Assembly: GCF_043555835.1 (NCBI RefSeq)
Contig: NZ_JBIGHV010000006.1
Location: 310,001 to 374,000 of the forward strand
Direction of reading: 5' to 3'
Source of the DNA: Pelomonas parva
GTDB lineage: Bacteria > Pseudomonadota > Gammaproteobacteria > Burkholderiales > Burkholderiaceae_C
DNA length: 64,000 nucleotides
Part shown: positions 1 to 9,686 of the stretch, piece by piece
Numbering within the stretch: the first letter of the stretch is position 1
Layout: every line of letters starts with the position of its first letter
Program-made: the position numbers and the translations under genes
The notes under the pieces: generated by a model
What the model saw: the letters and a program-made list of their open reading frames with translations, nothing else
Databases searched by the model: none
Told to the model about the DNA's origin: nothing

Positions 1-1020
1 GACGGCAACCTGCCGCCGGCCGAGCTGACCAGGCGCGCGCGGCTGCTGGACAAGCTGCTGTCCAACCAGGAGCACCTGGAGGGCGCCGCCTTCGACGAAG
101 TCAGCGCCGCCCTGGGCGTGGCGCCGCGCTTCATCGAGCTGCCGTTCGCGCCCGAGCAGGGCCTGGGCCTGCCGCTGATCGCCGCCATCGCCGCGCGCTA
201 CGGCGTGCGCCTGGTGGAAGACCGCGCCGTCATCCTGTTCGACGCCGTCGGCTTCTCGCTGCTGACACCGCTGCAACAGGTGGTGCAGCTCAACAGCCTG
301 TCCTGCTCGGTCAACGCCGCCTACGCCAAGCTGCTGGCCCAGGAAATCAACATCAACTTCGCGCGCACGACGACGGGCGACGGCTTCTACATCTGGAACC
401 GCATGCGCGGCGTCGAGGCCAATGTGGAGCTGTACCAGCTGATGCAGTTCATCCTGGCCGACAACGCGCTGGCCCAGGAGCGCGCGACGCGGCCCGAGTC
501 GGTGCCCAAGCTGCGCGCCTGCTTCCACGTCGGCTCGCACTACGAGTTCTACCAATCCGAAGGCCTGAACCCGACCTCGTTCAGCTACTTGGTGGGCCAG
601 GTCACCATCGAGCTGGCGCGCATGGTGGAGAACGCGCGGCCGGGGCAGATCCTGGTCGGCAAGTTCAACACGCTGATGCACGACGAGACCACCGGCGACG
701 ACGTGCGCATCGACAGCCTGGACTTCGTCGAGCGCACGCGCGCACCGCTGCGCAGCCTGAACGGCCTGAAGCTGGCCGGCTCGGAGGTGGACGAGATCGC
801 CTGCTACCTGACCGGCCGGCGCGACGAGACGGGCCTGTGGGGCATCAGCGAATACCAGATCGCCGACAAGCACGGCCTGATCCACCGCGTCTACAACGCC
901 AAGATCAACATCCACCGCCGCAACGGCGAACCCATCTACCTGGGCCTGCGCGAGGAAGACCTGCCCCCGGACGCACCGCGCACGGTGGCGGACACGGATT
1001 TCCATCCGCTGCCCACCTGA
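1..1020 (+). CDS. Class III nucleotidyl cyclase-like protein (5' partial)
   Basis: The reading frame is open from base 1, so the gene begins outside the window; a GTG at 118 is an internal codon. A cyclase homology domain is visible in the middle: FDAVGFS followed about 45 residues later by TTGDGFYIW, matching the two metal-binding aspartate blocks of class III adenylate/guanylate cyclases. The rest is divergent and I cannot assign substrate specificity or confirm activity. It ends 19 bp before a second cyclase gene on the same strand, so the two are probably cotranscribed. Family assignment rests on these two motifs only. Confidence 0.6.
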   Translation, partial: DGNLPPAELTRRARLLDKLLSNQEHLEGAAFDEVSAALGVAPRFIELPFAPEQGLGLPLIAAIAARYGVRLVEDRAVILFDAVGFSLLTPLQQVVQLNSLSCSVNAAYAKLLAQEININFARTTTGDGFYIWNRMRGVEANVELYQLMQFILADNALAQERATRPESVPKLRACFHVGSHYEFYQSEGLNPTSFSYLVGQVTIELARMVENARPGQILVGKFNTLMHDETTGDDVRIDSLDFVERTRAPLRSLNGLKLAGSEVDEIACYLTGRRDETGLWGISEYQIADKHGLIHRVYNAKINIHRRNGEPIYLGLREEDLPPDAPRTVADTDFHPLPT

Positions 1021-1039
1021 AGCCGGTTCGACGGGCGCA

Positions 1040-4000
1040 GTGACCGAGTTCCCCGCTCCCTTCGCCGCCGCTGGCACCCCCAGCGCGGCCGGCCAGCGCC
1101 GCCTGCTGACCCTGCTGTTCGTCGACCTCAGCGGCTCCACCGCCATGGCCGAGTGGATGGAGGCCGAGCACTACTCGGCCATGCTCGGGGCCTTGCGCGC
1201 GCTGTACGAGCGCATCGTGCCCCACCACGGCGGCGTCATCGCGCGCATCCAGGGTGACGGCATGCTGGCCGTCTTCGGCCACCCGGAGGTGCGCGAGGAC
1301 GACGGCCGCCGCGCCACCGAGGCCGCGCTGGAGCTGCACGCCGCCGTGCGCGGCCTGCTGCCGCCGGGCCCGCGGCCGGCCCACTTCCGCGGCCTGACGC
1401 TGCACAGCGGCGTGCACGCCGGCATCGTGCTCGTCAACGAGGGCGACCAGATGCGCGGCCGCTTCGAGCTGCTGGGCAATGCGCCCAACATCACGGCGCG
1501 GCTGTCCGAGGCCGCCAAGGCCGACGAGGTCATCGCCAGCGAGGAGAGCCTGGGCCTGCAGAGCCAGTTCTTCGAGACCGGGCCGCGCTTCTCGCTGCAG
1601 CTGCGCGGCCGCGCGACGCCGCTGGCCGTCTACCGCGTGTTCGGCCGCGCCGCCGTGGGCCGGCGCTTCGAGGCCAGCATGCGCCGCGGCCTGGCGCCCT
1701 TCGTTGGTCGCGAGGCCGAGCTGACGGCGCTGCAAGCCGCGCTGGTGCGCTCGCTGGGCGGGCGCACGCTGTGGCTGGGCCTGCGCGCGGGTGCCGGCGT
1801 CGGCAAGACGCGGCTGACCGAGGAGTTCCTGCGCCAGGCGGCCGACCAGGCCGGCCAGATCTGCCGCATCCACCGCGGCTACTGCGAGAGCTACCTCAGC
1901 GCCGAGCCGCTGCAGCCCTTCCTGCAGATGCTGCGCGGCATGGACGGCATGACGGACGCGCCGCCCCAGCTGGCCATCGCCCAGCACAGCGCGCCGGCCG
2001 AACGCGCCGACGCGCTGCTGGCCCTGTTGCTGACGCTGGCGCGCCGCGAGGCCCAGCTCGTCTTCATCGACGACTTGCAGTGGGCCGACGACGCCTCGCT
2101 GCGCCTGCTGCACCGGCTGCGCACCATCGCGGCCGCACAGAGCCTGCCGCTGCTGCTGCTCACGGCCAGCCGGCCCGAGCCGTCGCTGCCCGGCGCGCGC
2201 GACGACGAGGCCGACATCATCGAGCTGCCGCCGCTGACCGAGTGCGAATCCGCCCGCGCCGTGCAGCAGCTGCTGCCGCAGACCGACCCCTTCATCGCCG
2301 CCGAGGTACGCCGCCATGCCGGCGGCAACCCGCTGTTCATCGAGGAGCTGTGCCACGCCGCCGCCGAGACCGGCGAGGGCCTCGTCGAGGGCCAGAGCAG
2401 CTCGGCCTGGCTGGCCGCGCTGGTCGAGTCGCGGGTGGGCCGGCTGCCGCCCGAGCAGGCGCAGCTGGTGCGGCTGGCCGCCGTCATCGGCAACGTCATC
2501 CCGGCCTGGCTGCTGCAGGCGCTGTCGGGTTGCGGCGAGCAGCACCCCGCCGTGCGGGCGCTGGCGGCGCAGGACTTCATCTTCCCGGACCAGAGCCCCG
2601 GCCATCTGCGCTTCAAGCACGGCATCACCCGCGACGTCGTCTACGAAGCCACCGGCCTGCACGAGCGCCAGACCCTGCACCGCCTCATCAGCCAGGAGCT
2701 GAGCGCGCGCGGCGGCAGCGAAAGCCAGCTGCACGAGCAGCTGGCCTATCACGACGCCGCCGCCAACGACTGGCCCGCCGCCGCCCGCCACGCCGAGGCC
2801 GCCGGCGACCTGGCCCTGGCCGCCTCGGCGCTGGACCGCGCCAAGAAGCAGTTCCGCGCCGCGCTGGCCGCGCTGGAGTTCCTGCAAAGCCCCGACGACG
2901 GCGACGACGCCCGCCGCGACTGGCAACGCCGCTGGGTGGCCATCGCCCAGCGCCTGGGCATGGCCTGCGTCTTCGACGCCTCGCAGGACGACCTGCGCGT
3001 GCTGCGCCATGCCGCCGCCCTGGCCCAGGCCGATGGCGACGCCGGCCTCATCGCCCGCACCCAGTACTGGCTGGCCTACGTCGGCTACGCGCTGGGCGAG
3101 ACGCGCGACAGCCTGCGCCATGCCCATGCCGCCGTCGCCAAGGCGCAGGAATGCGGCGACCATGCGCTGCTGGCCCAGCTGCCCGGCACCGTCGGCCAGC
3201 TGCAAGCCGCCGCCGCCGACTACGCCCAGGCCCTGCCCATGCTGGACCTGGCGATCACCCGCCAGCGCGCGCGCGCCAGCAAGAGTGCCGTGAACCGCAT
3301 CGGCCTGTCGTTCTCGCTGTGCTGCCGCGCCTATGTGCTGGCCGACCAGGGCCGCTTCGGCGACGCCCACGACATCTTTGCCGAGGCGCTGGCGCCCTTC
3401 GACGGCAGCGGCCATGCGGTGGAGGCCAGCATCCAGGGCTGGCGCGCCGCCGTGCTGCTGTGGCAGGGCCGCTGGACCGAGGCGCGCGAGGCCGCCCTGG
3501 CCGCCCACCGTGTCGGCGCCCAGGTGCGCAGCATGTTCACCTGCGCGATGGGCCATGCCGCCGCCGCCTACGCCGCCTGGATGGAGCAGGCCGACCCGAC
3601 CGCGCTGCAGCGCGTGCGCGACGCCACCGCCTGGCTGGCGCCGCGCGGCGGCGGCCTGTACAGCAGCTTCAACCACGGCTGGCTGGCGGACATGCTCTCG
3701 GTGCAGGGCGACGCGGTGGCCGCGCGCCGCCACGTCGCGCTGGCGCTCAGGCGCGGCCGGCAGCACGACTGGATCGGCGGCGCCATGGCCTACCGCGCCA
3801 CCGCCCGGCTGGCGGCGCAGGCGGGCGACGCCGCCCAGGCACGGCGCTATCTGGCACTGGCGCGGGGGGCGGGGGAGCAGCGCAATTCGGACCATGAAGC
3901 CGCCGTGACAGCGCTGTTGGAGGCCGAACTGCGGCTGGACGACGGCTGGCAGGCTGCGCTGGAGCGGGCTCGATCGGAGTTCAGACGGATGGACATGCCC

Positions 4001-4048
4001 GGCTTTACCGAACGTGCAGCACGACTGGCCGCTGCGCACGGCGACTGA
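1040..4048 (+). CDS. Adenylate cyclase domain / AAA ATPase / TPR signalling protein
   Basis: A 1002-residue multidomain protein. Residues about 15-190 form a class III cyclase domain with both metal aspartates (LLFVDLSGST and RIQGDGMLAVFG). Residues about 220-500 form a predicted AAA/STAND-type ATPase that opens with FVGREAEL, has a P-loop (GAGVGKT) and a Walker B (VFIDDLQWAD). The remaining ~500 residues are alanine-rich helical repeats of TPR type. This architecture is common in large bacterial cyclase-ATPase regulators; the ligand sensed and whether cAMP is made are not known. The start is a GTG at 1040, 19 bp after the preceding cyclase-like gene. Confidence 0.85.
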   Translation: MTEFPAPFAAAGTPSAAGQRRLLTLLFVDLSGSTAMAEWMEAEHYSAMLGALRALYERIVPHHGGVIARIQGDGMLAVFGHPEVREDDGRRATEAALELHAAVRGLLPPGPRPAHFRGLTLHSGVHAGIVLVNEGDQMRGRFELLGNAPNITARLSEAAKADEVIASEESLGLQSQFFETGPRFSLQLRGRATPLAVYRVFGRAAVGRRFEASMRRGLAPFVGREAELTALQAALVRSLGGRTLWLGLRAGAGVGKTRLTEEFLRQAADQAGQICRIHRGYCESYLSAEPLQPFLQMLRGMDGMTDAPPQLAIAQHSAPAERADALLALLLTLARREAQLVFIDDLQWADDASLRLLHRLRTIAAAQSLPLLLLTASRPEPSLPGARDDEADIIELPPLTECESARAVQQLLPQTDPFIAAEVRRHAGGNPLFIEELCHAAAETGEGLVEGQSSSAWLAALVESRVGRLPPEQAQLVRLAAVIGNVIPAWLLQALSGCGEQHPAVRALAAQDFIFPDQSPGHLRFKHGITRDVVYEATGLHERQTLHRLISQELSARGGSESQLHEQLAYHDAAANDWPAAARHAEAAGDLALAASALDRAKKQFRAALAALEFLQSPDDGDDARRDWQRRWVAIAQRLGMACVFDASQDDLRVLRHAAALAQADGDAGLIARTQYWLAYVGYALGETRDSLRHAHAAVAKAQECGDHALLAQLPGTVGQLQAAAADYAQALPMLDLAITRQRARASKSAVNRIGLSFSLCCRAYVLADQGRFGDAHDIFAEALAPFDGSGHAVEASIQGWRAAVLLWQGRWTEAREAALAAHRVGAQVRSMFTCAMGHAAAAYAAWMEQADPTALQRVRDATAWLAPRGGGLYSSFNHGWLADMLSVQGDAVAARRHVALALRRGRQHDWIGGAMAYRATARLAAQAGDAAQARRYLALARGAGEQRNSDHEAAVTALLEAELRLDDGWQAALERARSEFRRMDMPGFTERAARLAAAHGD

Positions 4049-4080
4049 CAGGCTGACGGCACGAGTGCCTGAAATGGCAT

Positions 4081-4107
4081 GTGTAATGCGAATCATTCGC
4101 ATTACAC
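4081..4107. promoter_or_regulatory. Fur box (27-bp perfect palindrome)
   Basis: Bases 4081-4093 and 4095-4107 are exact reverse complements around a central C at 4094. The core AATGCGAATCATTCGCATT resembles the 19-bp Fur operator. It lies 54 bp upstream of the TonB-dependent receptor start, where repression by Fe-Fur would be expected. The direct observation is the palindrome; Fur binding is inferred. Confidence 0.8.
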
Positions 4108-4161
4108 TTTTAGCTCTCCGCCCTGACTGCCCGGCGGCGCCTGCCGTGTTCCCCCGGGTGC

Positions 4162-6822
4162 ATGGCGGACGCGACCGAGCGGATGGCGCCCACTCCCAGC
4201 CGCCTGCCTGCCTTGTCCTCCTGCCCCGCTCATCCGTTGCGCCTGCCGCGCACTGCCACCGCCCTGGCCGTCTTGTCCTTGCTCTGTGCCAGCCCGCTCG
4301 TGAGGGCGCAGACCGCCCCGGCGGCGGCCGCTCCAGCCGCTTCGGCGCCTGCGACACCAGCCCCTGCCGCCGCACCGCGCTTGCTGGCCGGCGAACTGCC
4401 CATCGTGCGCGTGCGCGCCCAGGCCGAGCCGGGTACGCACCCAGTGGACATGGCCACGCTGCGTCTCACGCCTGCCGCCAACAATGACGTGCTCAGCGTG
4501 CTGCGCATGGCGCCCAGCCTGCGTCTATCGAACACCCAGAACAACGCGCTGACCCAGGGCGAGCTGGCGCCGCCCGAAATCTCCATCCACGGCGCCAAGC
4601 CTTACCAGAACCTGTTCCTGCTGGACGGGCTGAGCCTGAACAACGACCTCGATCCACTGCCGTCGCGCGTGGCGACATCCGTGGCCGACGTGCCGGGCGC
4701 GTCGCTGGGCATGCCCATCGACAAGGAGTTGATCTGCGAGCTGCAGCTGCTGGACAGCAACGTCAGCGCCGAGTACGGCGGCTTCCAGGGCGGCGTCGTG
4801 AAGGCCGAGCTGTGCGAGGCACTTCACGCCTTCGCCGGCCGCGTGACCCTGAAGCTGGCGCGCAGTGCCTGGCAGACCTTGTTCGTCGACCCGGCGCGCG
4901 AGGCGGCACTGGCGACATCGACCTCCGAAGACTTGCAGGCCCGCTGGGACAAGCAGTTCTGGACCGCGCAGCTGGAAGGGCGCCCGACCTCGGAGCTGGG
5001 CATCGTGGCGCAGGCCAGCTACGCGCGCTCGGTGATCCCGCTGCGGGGCTACGCAGCCGCCCAGACGCCCAATGACCCGACGCTGGCCGACAAGGAACAG
5101 CGCCGAACGCAGCGCGACGGCATGGTCAAGCTGACCTGGCGGCCCGATGCCGACACCAGCGCCTGGTTCAGCGTGCGCGAGCAGCCACTGGCCGACCGCT
5201 ACTTCATCGTGAACAGCCGCAACAGCAGCTTCGAGGTCCAGGGTGGCGGGCGTGCCCTGACGGCCGGCGCGCAGCACGCACTGGCGGGCTGGACGGTGCG
5301 CCACGACCTGAGCCACAGCGACGTGCGGCAGTCCCGCCGTTCGGATGCCAGCTACCTGCGCGTCTGGTCATGGTCGGCCACCGACAAGAACTGGGGCGAC
5401 GGCACACGCGGCGCCGGCTCCCTGAGCACCGAAGGCAGCTGGGGCAACCTGGACACCGAGCAGCGCACGGCGGCCTACAAACTCAAGCTCAGCCGCAATA
5501 CGCCGCTGGCGCTGCTGGGGGCCGAGCATCGGCTCAGTGCCGGCCTGGAGCTGTCGCGCCGCGAAGCGTTCTACGCCCGGCCCAACGACCAGGTGGCCTA
5601 CATCGCCGGCGGCCGCGTGGCCACCACCACCTGCACATCGCCCACCGGGGTGCTGGATACCGAGAGCTGCTCGCTGGCACCCTCCGCGCGCTACCCCACC
5701 AGCGGCCAGTACTGGCGCGAGCGCGACGTCTACCGCGCCGGCAGCTTCGACGTGCAGGCCGGCCAGTACGGCCTGTGGCTGCAGGACACGATGCGCTGGG
5801 GCGCGCTGAGCCTGCGCACCGGCGTGCGCGCAGACCGCGACGAACTGGCCCGCGAGGCCGTGCTGGCGCCACGCGTCTCCGCCTCCTGGGCGCTGGGAGA
5901 ACACGGCGCAACCGAGCTGGAAGCAGGCCTGAACCGCTACTACGGCCGCAGCCTGTTCAGCATGGCGATCCGCGAAAAGCAGGCGACGCTGCAGACCACC
6001 CAGCAGCGCCGCGCCGCCGACTGGGCCTGGGTGCAGACCGGGCAGTTCCTGCCGATGAACCGCCTGAAGGACCTGGATGTGCCCTACGACGACGAGGCCA
6101 AGCTGGGCGTGACACAACGCTTCGGCGCCGGGTGGCTGGCCAGCGTCCACTGGGTGCACCGCGAGGCTCGCGATCAGATCGCTCGGGTGCGCGAACGCGA
6201 CACCAGCGGCAACTACGCCAACAACCAGGTCTACAGCTACAACAACAACGGTCGCGGGTCGTCCGACACGGTCGCGCTGGAACTCGCGCCAAGCCGCCCG
6301 TTCACCACGCTGGCCGGCAGCCACCAGTGGCGCGTGTCGGCCGGCCGTTCACAGACGCGCAGCAACCATGTCGCCTACGACGAGGCGCTGAGCGATGCGG
6401 ATGCCAACCGGCTGATCGTCTACAAGAGTCAGGTGATGCGCTACAGCGACCGCCCGGCCGAGAACTTCAACGCGCCCTGGGCAGCGCATGCGTCGCTGCA
6501 CAGCGAGTGGGACGGCGCACGAATCAGCCTGTTCCAGTCCGTGCGCTGGCAGGGCGGCTACCGCCGGGTGGCCGAGACCTCCCGGACCGAGCAGCATGAC
6601 GGTCAGACCCTGACGGTGCACGAAGAGACGGCCTTTCCGAGCACCTTCACGTGGGATGTATCGCTGCGCTGGGAGCACCGCTGGGGCACGCATCGGCCGT
6701 TCGTTCAGCTGTCGGTGAGCAACCTCACCAACCGTCGCAACATCATCAGCGCGTCAACCACCGGCGTCATCAGCTACGAAAGCGGCCGCGCCGCCACGGT
6801 GCAGGTGGGCTATGCGTTCTGA
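4162..6822 (+). CDS. TonB-dependent outer-membrane receptor
   Basis: An 886-residue outer-membrane protein that probably imports an iron or other metal ligand using TonB energy. An N-terminal signal segment runs to about residue 50 (hydrophobic stretch then VRAQ), followed by an Ala/Pro linker, a TonB-box-like segment near residues 80-86 (PIVRVRA) and a plug domain with IHGAKPYQNLFLLDGLS. The remainder alternates short aromatic-flanked strands typical of a 22-strand barrel and ends in phenylalanine (VGYAF). A palindromic Fur box upstream indicates iron-regulated expression. The dihaem enzyme gene downstream overlaps its last 11 bases, so they form one operon. The ligand is not identifiable from sequence. 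Confidence 0.88.
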   Translation: MADATERMAPTPSRLPALSSCPAHPLRLPRTATALAVLSLLCASPLVRAQTAPAAAAPAASAPATPAPAAAPRLLAGELPIVRVRAQAEPGTHPVDMATLRLTPAANNDVLSVLRMAPSLRLSNTQNNALTQGELAPPEISIHGAKPYQNLFLLDGLSLNNDLDPLPSRVATSVADVPGASLGMPIDKELICELQLLDSNVSAEYGGFQGGVVKAELCEALHAFAGRVTLKLARSAWQTLFVDPAREAALATSTSEDLQARWDKQFWTAQLEGRPTSELGIVAQASYARSVIPLRGYAAAQTPNDPTLADKEQRRTQRDGMVKLTWRPDADTSAWFSVREQPLADRYFIVNSRNSSFEVQGGGRALTAGAQHALAGWTVRHDLSHSDVRQSRRSDASYLRVWSWSATDKNWGDGTRGAGSLSTEGSWGNLDTEQRTAAYKLKLSRNTPLALLGAEHRLSAGLELSRREAFYARPNDQVAYIAGGRVATTTCTSPTGVLDTESCSLAPSARYPTSGQYWRERDVYRAGSFDVQAGQYGLWLQDTMRWGALSLRTGVRADRDELAREAVLAPRVSASWALGEHGATELEAGLNRYYGRSLFSMAIREKQATLQTTQQRRAADWAWVQTGQFLPMNRLKDLDVPYDDEAKLGVTQRFGAGWLASVHWVHREARDQIARVRERDTSGNYANNQVYSYNNNGRGSSDTVALELAPSRPFTTLAGSHQWRVSAGRSQTRSNHVAYDEALSDADANRLIVYKSQVMRYSDRPAENFNAPWAAHASLHSEWDGARISLFQSVRWQGGYRRVAETSRTEQHDGQTLTVHEETAFPSTFTWDVSLRWEHRWGTHRPFVQLSVSNLTNRRNIISASTTGVISYESGRAATVQVGYAF

Positions 6823-7921
6823 TCACCGTCGCCTGACCGCCGCGCTGCTGCTGACCAGCGCGCTGCTCGGCAGCGCAGCGCGCGCCGACGACTGCACCAC
6901 GCTGTTGGCCACCGGCGCCGGCACGGCGGCCGACACGAGCTGCGTCGAACGGGCCTATCGCGGCCCGCGCGCGCAGTGGCCGGCGCCGACGGTGGATGCC
7001 GGTGTGCAGTGGCAGGAGCTGGCACCGCGCCCGGCGCTGACGCCTCAGCCCGCGGCGCTGGCCGCGCTGGGCGAGCAGTTGTTCCACGACAGGCGGCTGT
7101 CGCGCAAGCAGGACGTCAGTTGCGCCAGCTGCCATGCGCCGCACCTGGGCTTCAGCGACGGCCGCCGCTTTGCGCTGGGCCATGAGGGCAGCGCCGGCAA
7201 GCGCAACTCGCCGGGCCTGTGGGGCGTGGCCTTCGTGCCGCAACTGATGTGGGACGGACGCGCCGACAGCCTGGAGTCGCAGGCGCTGCTGCCCATGGTC
7301 AACCCGGCCGAGATGGCGATGGACCTGCCGCAGCTGCTCCAGCGCCTGAACACCGAGACTGACTATCCCCGACGTTTCGCCACCGCATTCAAGGGTCACG
7401 GCCAGACGCTGGATGTGACGCTGGCACGCCTGGCCAGCGCGCTGGCCAGCTTCCAGCGCACGCTGGAAGCGCCGCGCACGCGCTGGGACGATTTCATCGA
7501 AGGCCGCGACCCGACCGCGCTCACCGGGCAGGAGCTGCGCGGCCTGCACCTGTTCCGCACCAAGGCTCGCTGCATGAACTGCCACAGCGGCCCGCAGTTG
7601 ACGCAGCACGGGTTCCACCAGATCGGCATCAGCTTCCTGGGCCGCGCGAACCAGGATCTTGGCCGCCAGGCCGTCACCGGGCGCGTGGAGGACGCCGGCG
7701 CCATGCGCACGCCAAGCCTGCGCGGCGTGTCCCGCACGGCGCCCTACATGCACCAGGGCGTGGTGCCGCTGCTGCGCGGCGTGCTGGACCTCTACAACGC
7801 CGGCCTGCCGCAACCGCGCGGCCGCGAGCCACCCATCCCGCCGCCGTCGCCGCTGATCAAGCCGCTGCGGTTGACGGTGGAAGAGGTACGGGCGGTGGAG
7901 GCGTTCCTGCGCACGCTGTGA
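6812..7921 (+). CDS. MauG/cytochrome c peroxidase-like dihaem protein
   Basis: A 369-residue periplasmic protein with a signal peptide (cleavage expected near residue 25, SAARA). Two c-type haem sites are present: CASCH at about residues 104-108 and CMNCH at about 253-257, the spacing of bacterial dihaem cytochrome c peroxidases and MauG-like oxidases. Family members reduce H2O2 or oxidise a partner protein. The start overlaps the receptor's 3' end, implying translational coupling and Fur control. MbnH-type MauG homologues also neighbour TonB receptors, but no MbnP gene is seen here. Substrate is unknown. Confidence 0.85.
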   Translation: MRSDHRRLTAALLLTSALLGSAARADDCTTLLATGAGTAADTSCVERAYRGPRAQWPAPTVDAGVQWQELAPRPALTPQPAALAALGEQLFHDRRLSRKQDVSCASCHAPHLGFSDGRRFALGHEGSAGKRNSPGLWGVAFVPQLMWDGRADSLESQALLPMVNPAEMAMDLPQLLQRLNTETDYPRRFATAFKGHGQTLDVTLARLASALASFQRTLEAPRTRWDDFIEGRDPTALTGQELRGLHLFRTKARCMNCHSGPQLTQHGFHQIGISFLGRANQDLGRQAVTGRVEDAGAMRTPSLRGVSRTAPYMHQGVVPLLRGVLDLYNAGLPQPRGREPPIPPPSPLIKPLRLTVEEVRAVEAFLRTL

Positions 7922-8254
7922 GGCGGCGTTGCAACGGTCTCGATCCCAGTTCGCGCGGATGGGCATGACCGGCTTGCTGAAGAAGGCCCAGTCGCAGCCA
8001 TCGGGCTCGTGAAACTACGTATCCATAAAAGCAGAACGGTGTTTCATAGTCGCCCTGCGATGCGCGGCAGCCTTGCTGCGCCGACCTGACGTCGCCGCGC
8101 CCCCGCGCGCGGATCGACCGGTTGCGACCTGACGTCGGCACTGGTTCCTCCCACCCCACCGCTCTCGCGTCGGCGCGCTCCAGGCCCGCCCGCGCAGGCA
8201 GGCTGCGCGTGCCTGGACGGATACCGCGCCGCCACAACGACAGGAGACAACCCC
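7922..8254. promoter_or_regulatory. 333-bp upstream region of the pectate lyase with two identical 13-mers
   Basis: No gene is evident here. The 13-mer CGACCTGACGTCG occurs at 8082-8094 and again at 8125-8137, start-to-start spacing 43 bp, close to four helical turns. The core TGACGTC is nearly palindromic, so a dimeric regulator could bind both copies; this is inference. A ribosome-binding site AGGAGA lies at 8242-8247, 7 bp before the pectate lyase ATG. Confidence 0.45.
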
Positions 8255-9676
8255 ATGAACAAGCTCACTCCCCCGCCGCTGCCGACCGTGCGGTCCGCGG
8301 CCGCCGCAGGTGCCGCCATGTCGCTGCTGCTCGCCGCCTCGGCTGCGCAGGCCGCGGACTGGCCATCGGGCTACTCGAAGTGCGCCGACCAGGGCGGCAC
8401 CTGCAAGGCCGGCACCGCCACCCGGCCCGTGTCCTTCGGCATCAAGGACAAATGGGTCATCAAGAACCTCAGCGGCAACATCGCCTGCACGGTGGCCACC
8501 TTCGGCTCGGACCCCAACCCCGGCATCACGAAGAAATGCGCCGTCGGTCCGGTGGGCAGCCCGGCTCCCAGCCCCGCGCCGACACCAGCGCCCACGCCGG
8601 CACCGACCCCTGCGCCCACCCCCGCACCTTCACCCGCCCCGACGCCCGCGCCCGCGCCGGCCGGCCACAGCGGCGGCTATGCCGGCACGGTGACCGGCGG
8701 CGGCAGCAAGACGCCGGTGACGGTCAGCACCGCCGCCGCGATGCAGGCCGCCATCAATGCCTACGACGGCAGCTCCGGCCTGGTGCTGCGCTACACGGGC
8801 ACGTTCAACTTCGCGGGCATCACCGACAGCTGCACGCAATGGAAGCTGCCGGATGGCGCCATCGTCGAGGTCAAGAACAAGAGCAACGTCACCATCGAAG
8901 GCGCCAACGGCTCCGGCGCCAACTTCGGCCTGGCCATCAAGGGCAATGCGCAGAACGTCATCATCCGCAACATGACCATCGGCCTGCTGCCCGGCTCCAT
9001 CGACGCCATCGGCATCGAAGGCCAGGGTGGCGGCACCCCAGGCTACATCTGGATCGACCACAACACGCTGTTCAGCAGCATGAAGGAATGCAGCGGCGCG
9101 GGCGACCTGGAGTTCGACGGTCTCATCGACAGCAAGGCCGGCGCCCACCACATCACCTACTCCTACAACCACATCCACGACCACCAGAAGGTCGGCCTGA
9201 TCGGCTCCAGCGACAGCGACGCCAGCGACCGCTACATCACCTTCCACCACAACCACTACCAGAACGTCAGCGCCCGCCTGCCGCTGCAGCGCGGCGGCTA
9301 CACGCACCTCTACAACAACCTCTACAGCGGCGTGAAGACCTCCGGCGCCAACATCCGCATGGGCGGCTACTCGCTGATCGAGGGCAACTGGTTCGAGAAC
9401 GCGCAGAACCCGGTGACCTCGCGCGACAGCTCTTCCATCGGCTACTGGCAACTGCGCGACAACAACGTCAGAAGCCCGGCCGACTTCGCCACCTACGGCA
9501 TCACCTGGGTGGCCAGCGGCTCGTCGCCGTCGCGGGACGCGACCGACTGGACGACGACGGCCAACTTCCCGCTGGGCATCCCCTACAGCTACACGCTGCA
9601 GCCGGCGTCCTGCGTGAAGCAGAAGCTGCCGGCAGCGGCGGGCGCGGGCAAGAACTACGCGAAGGTCAGTTGCTAA
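8255..9676 (+). CDS. Secreted pectate lyase, polysaccharide lyase family 1
   Basis: A 473-residue extracellular enzyme predicted to cleave polygalacturonate by Ca-dependent beta-elimination. A signal peptide ends near residue 34 (SAAQA). A small cysteine-containing N-terminal domain (about 35-105) is followed by a Pro/Ala/Thr linker (about 107-142) and the PL1 parallel beta-helix. PL1 hallmarks are visible: IWIDHN, the Asp/His-rich strand ending in SYNHIHDHQKVGLIG, and FHHNHYQNVSARLPLQRGG, which includes the catalytic-arginine region. The function of the N-terminal domain is unknown; carbohydrate binding is a guess. It has its own ribosome-binding site and a strong terminator, so it is probably monocistronic. 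Confidence 0.93.
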   Translation: MNKLTPPPLPTVRSAAAAGAAMSLLLAASAAQAADWPSGYSKCADQGGTCKAGTATRPVSFGIKDKWVIKNLSGNIACTVATFGSDPNPGITKKCAVGPVGSPAPSPAPTPAPTPAPTPAPTPAPSPAPTPAPAPAGHSGGYAGTVTGGGSKTPVTVSTAAAMQAAINAYDGSSGLVLRYTGTFNFAGITDSCTQWKLPDGAIVEVKNKSNVTIEGANGSGANFGLAIKGNAQNVIIRNMTIGLLPGSIDAIGIEGQGGGTPGYIWIDHNTLFSSMKECSGAGDLEFDGLIDSKAGAHHITYSYNHIHDHQKVGLIGSSDSDASDRYITFHHNHYQNVSARLPLQRGGYTHLYNNLYSGVKTSGANIRMGGYSLIEGNWFENAQNPVTSRDSSSIGYWQLRDNNVRSPADFATYGITWVASGSSPSRDATDWTTTANFPLGIPYSYTLQPASCVKQKLPAAAGAGKNYAKVSC

Positions 9677-9686
9677 CGCACTGACC

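Noticed and set aside
905..4375. Very long antisense open frame opposite the cyclase-AAA gene
   Set aside because: High-GC shadow frame with low-complexity Arg/Gly/Ala composition; the plus-strand gene has clear domains.
8562..8665. Repetitive Pro/Ala/Thr coding segment in the pectate lyase
   Set aside because: A normal interdomain linker, not a CRISPR or mobile repeat.
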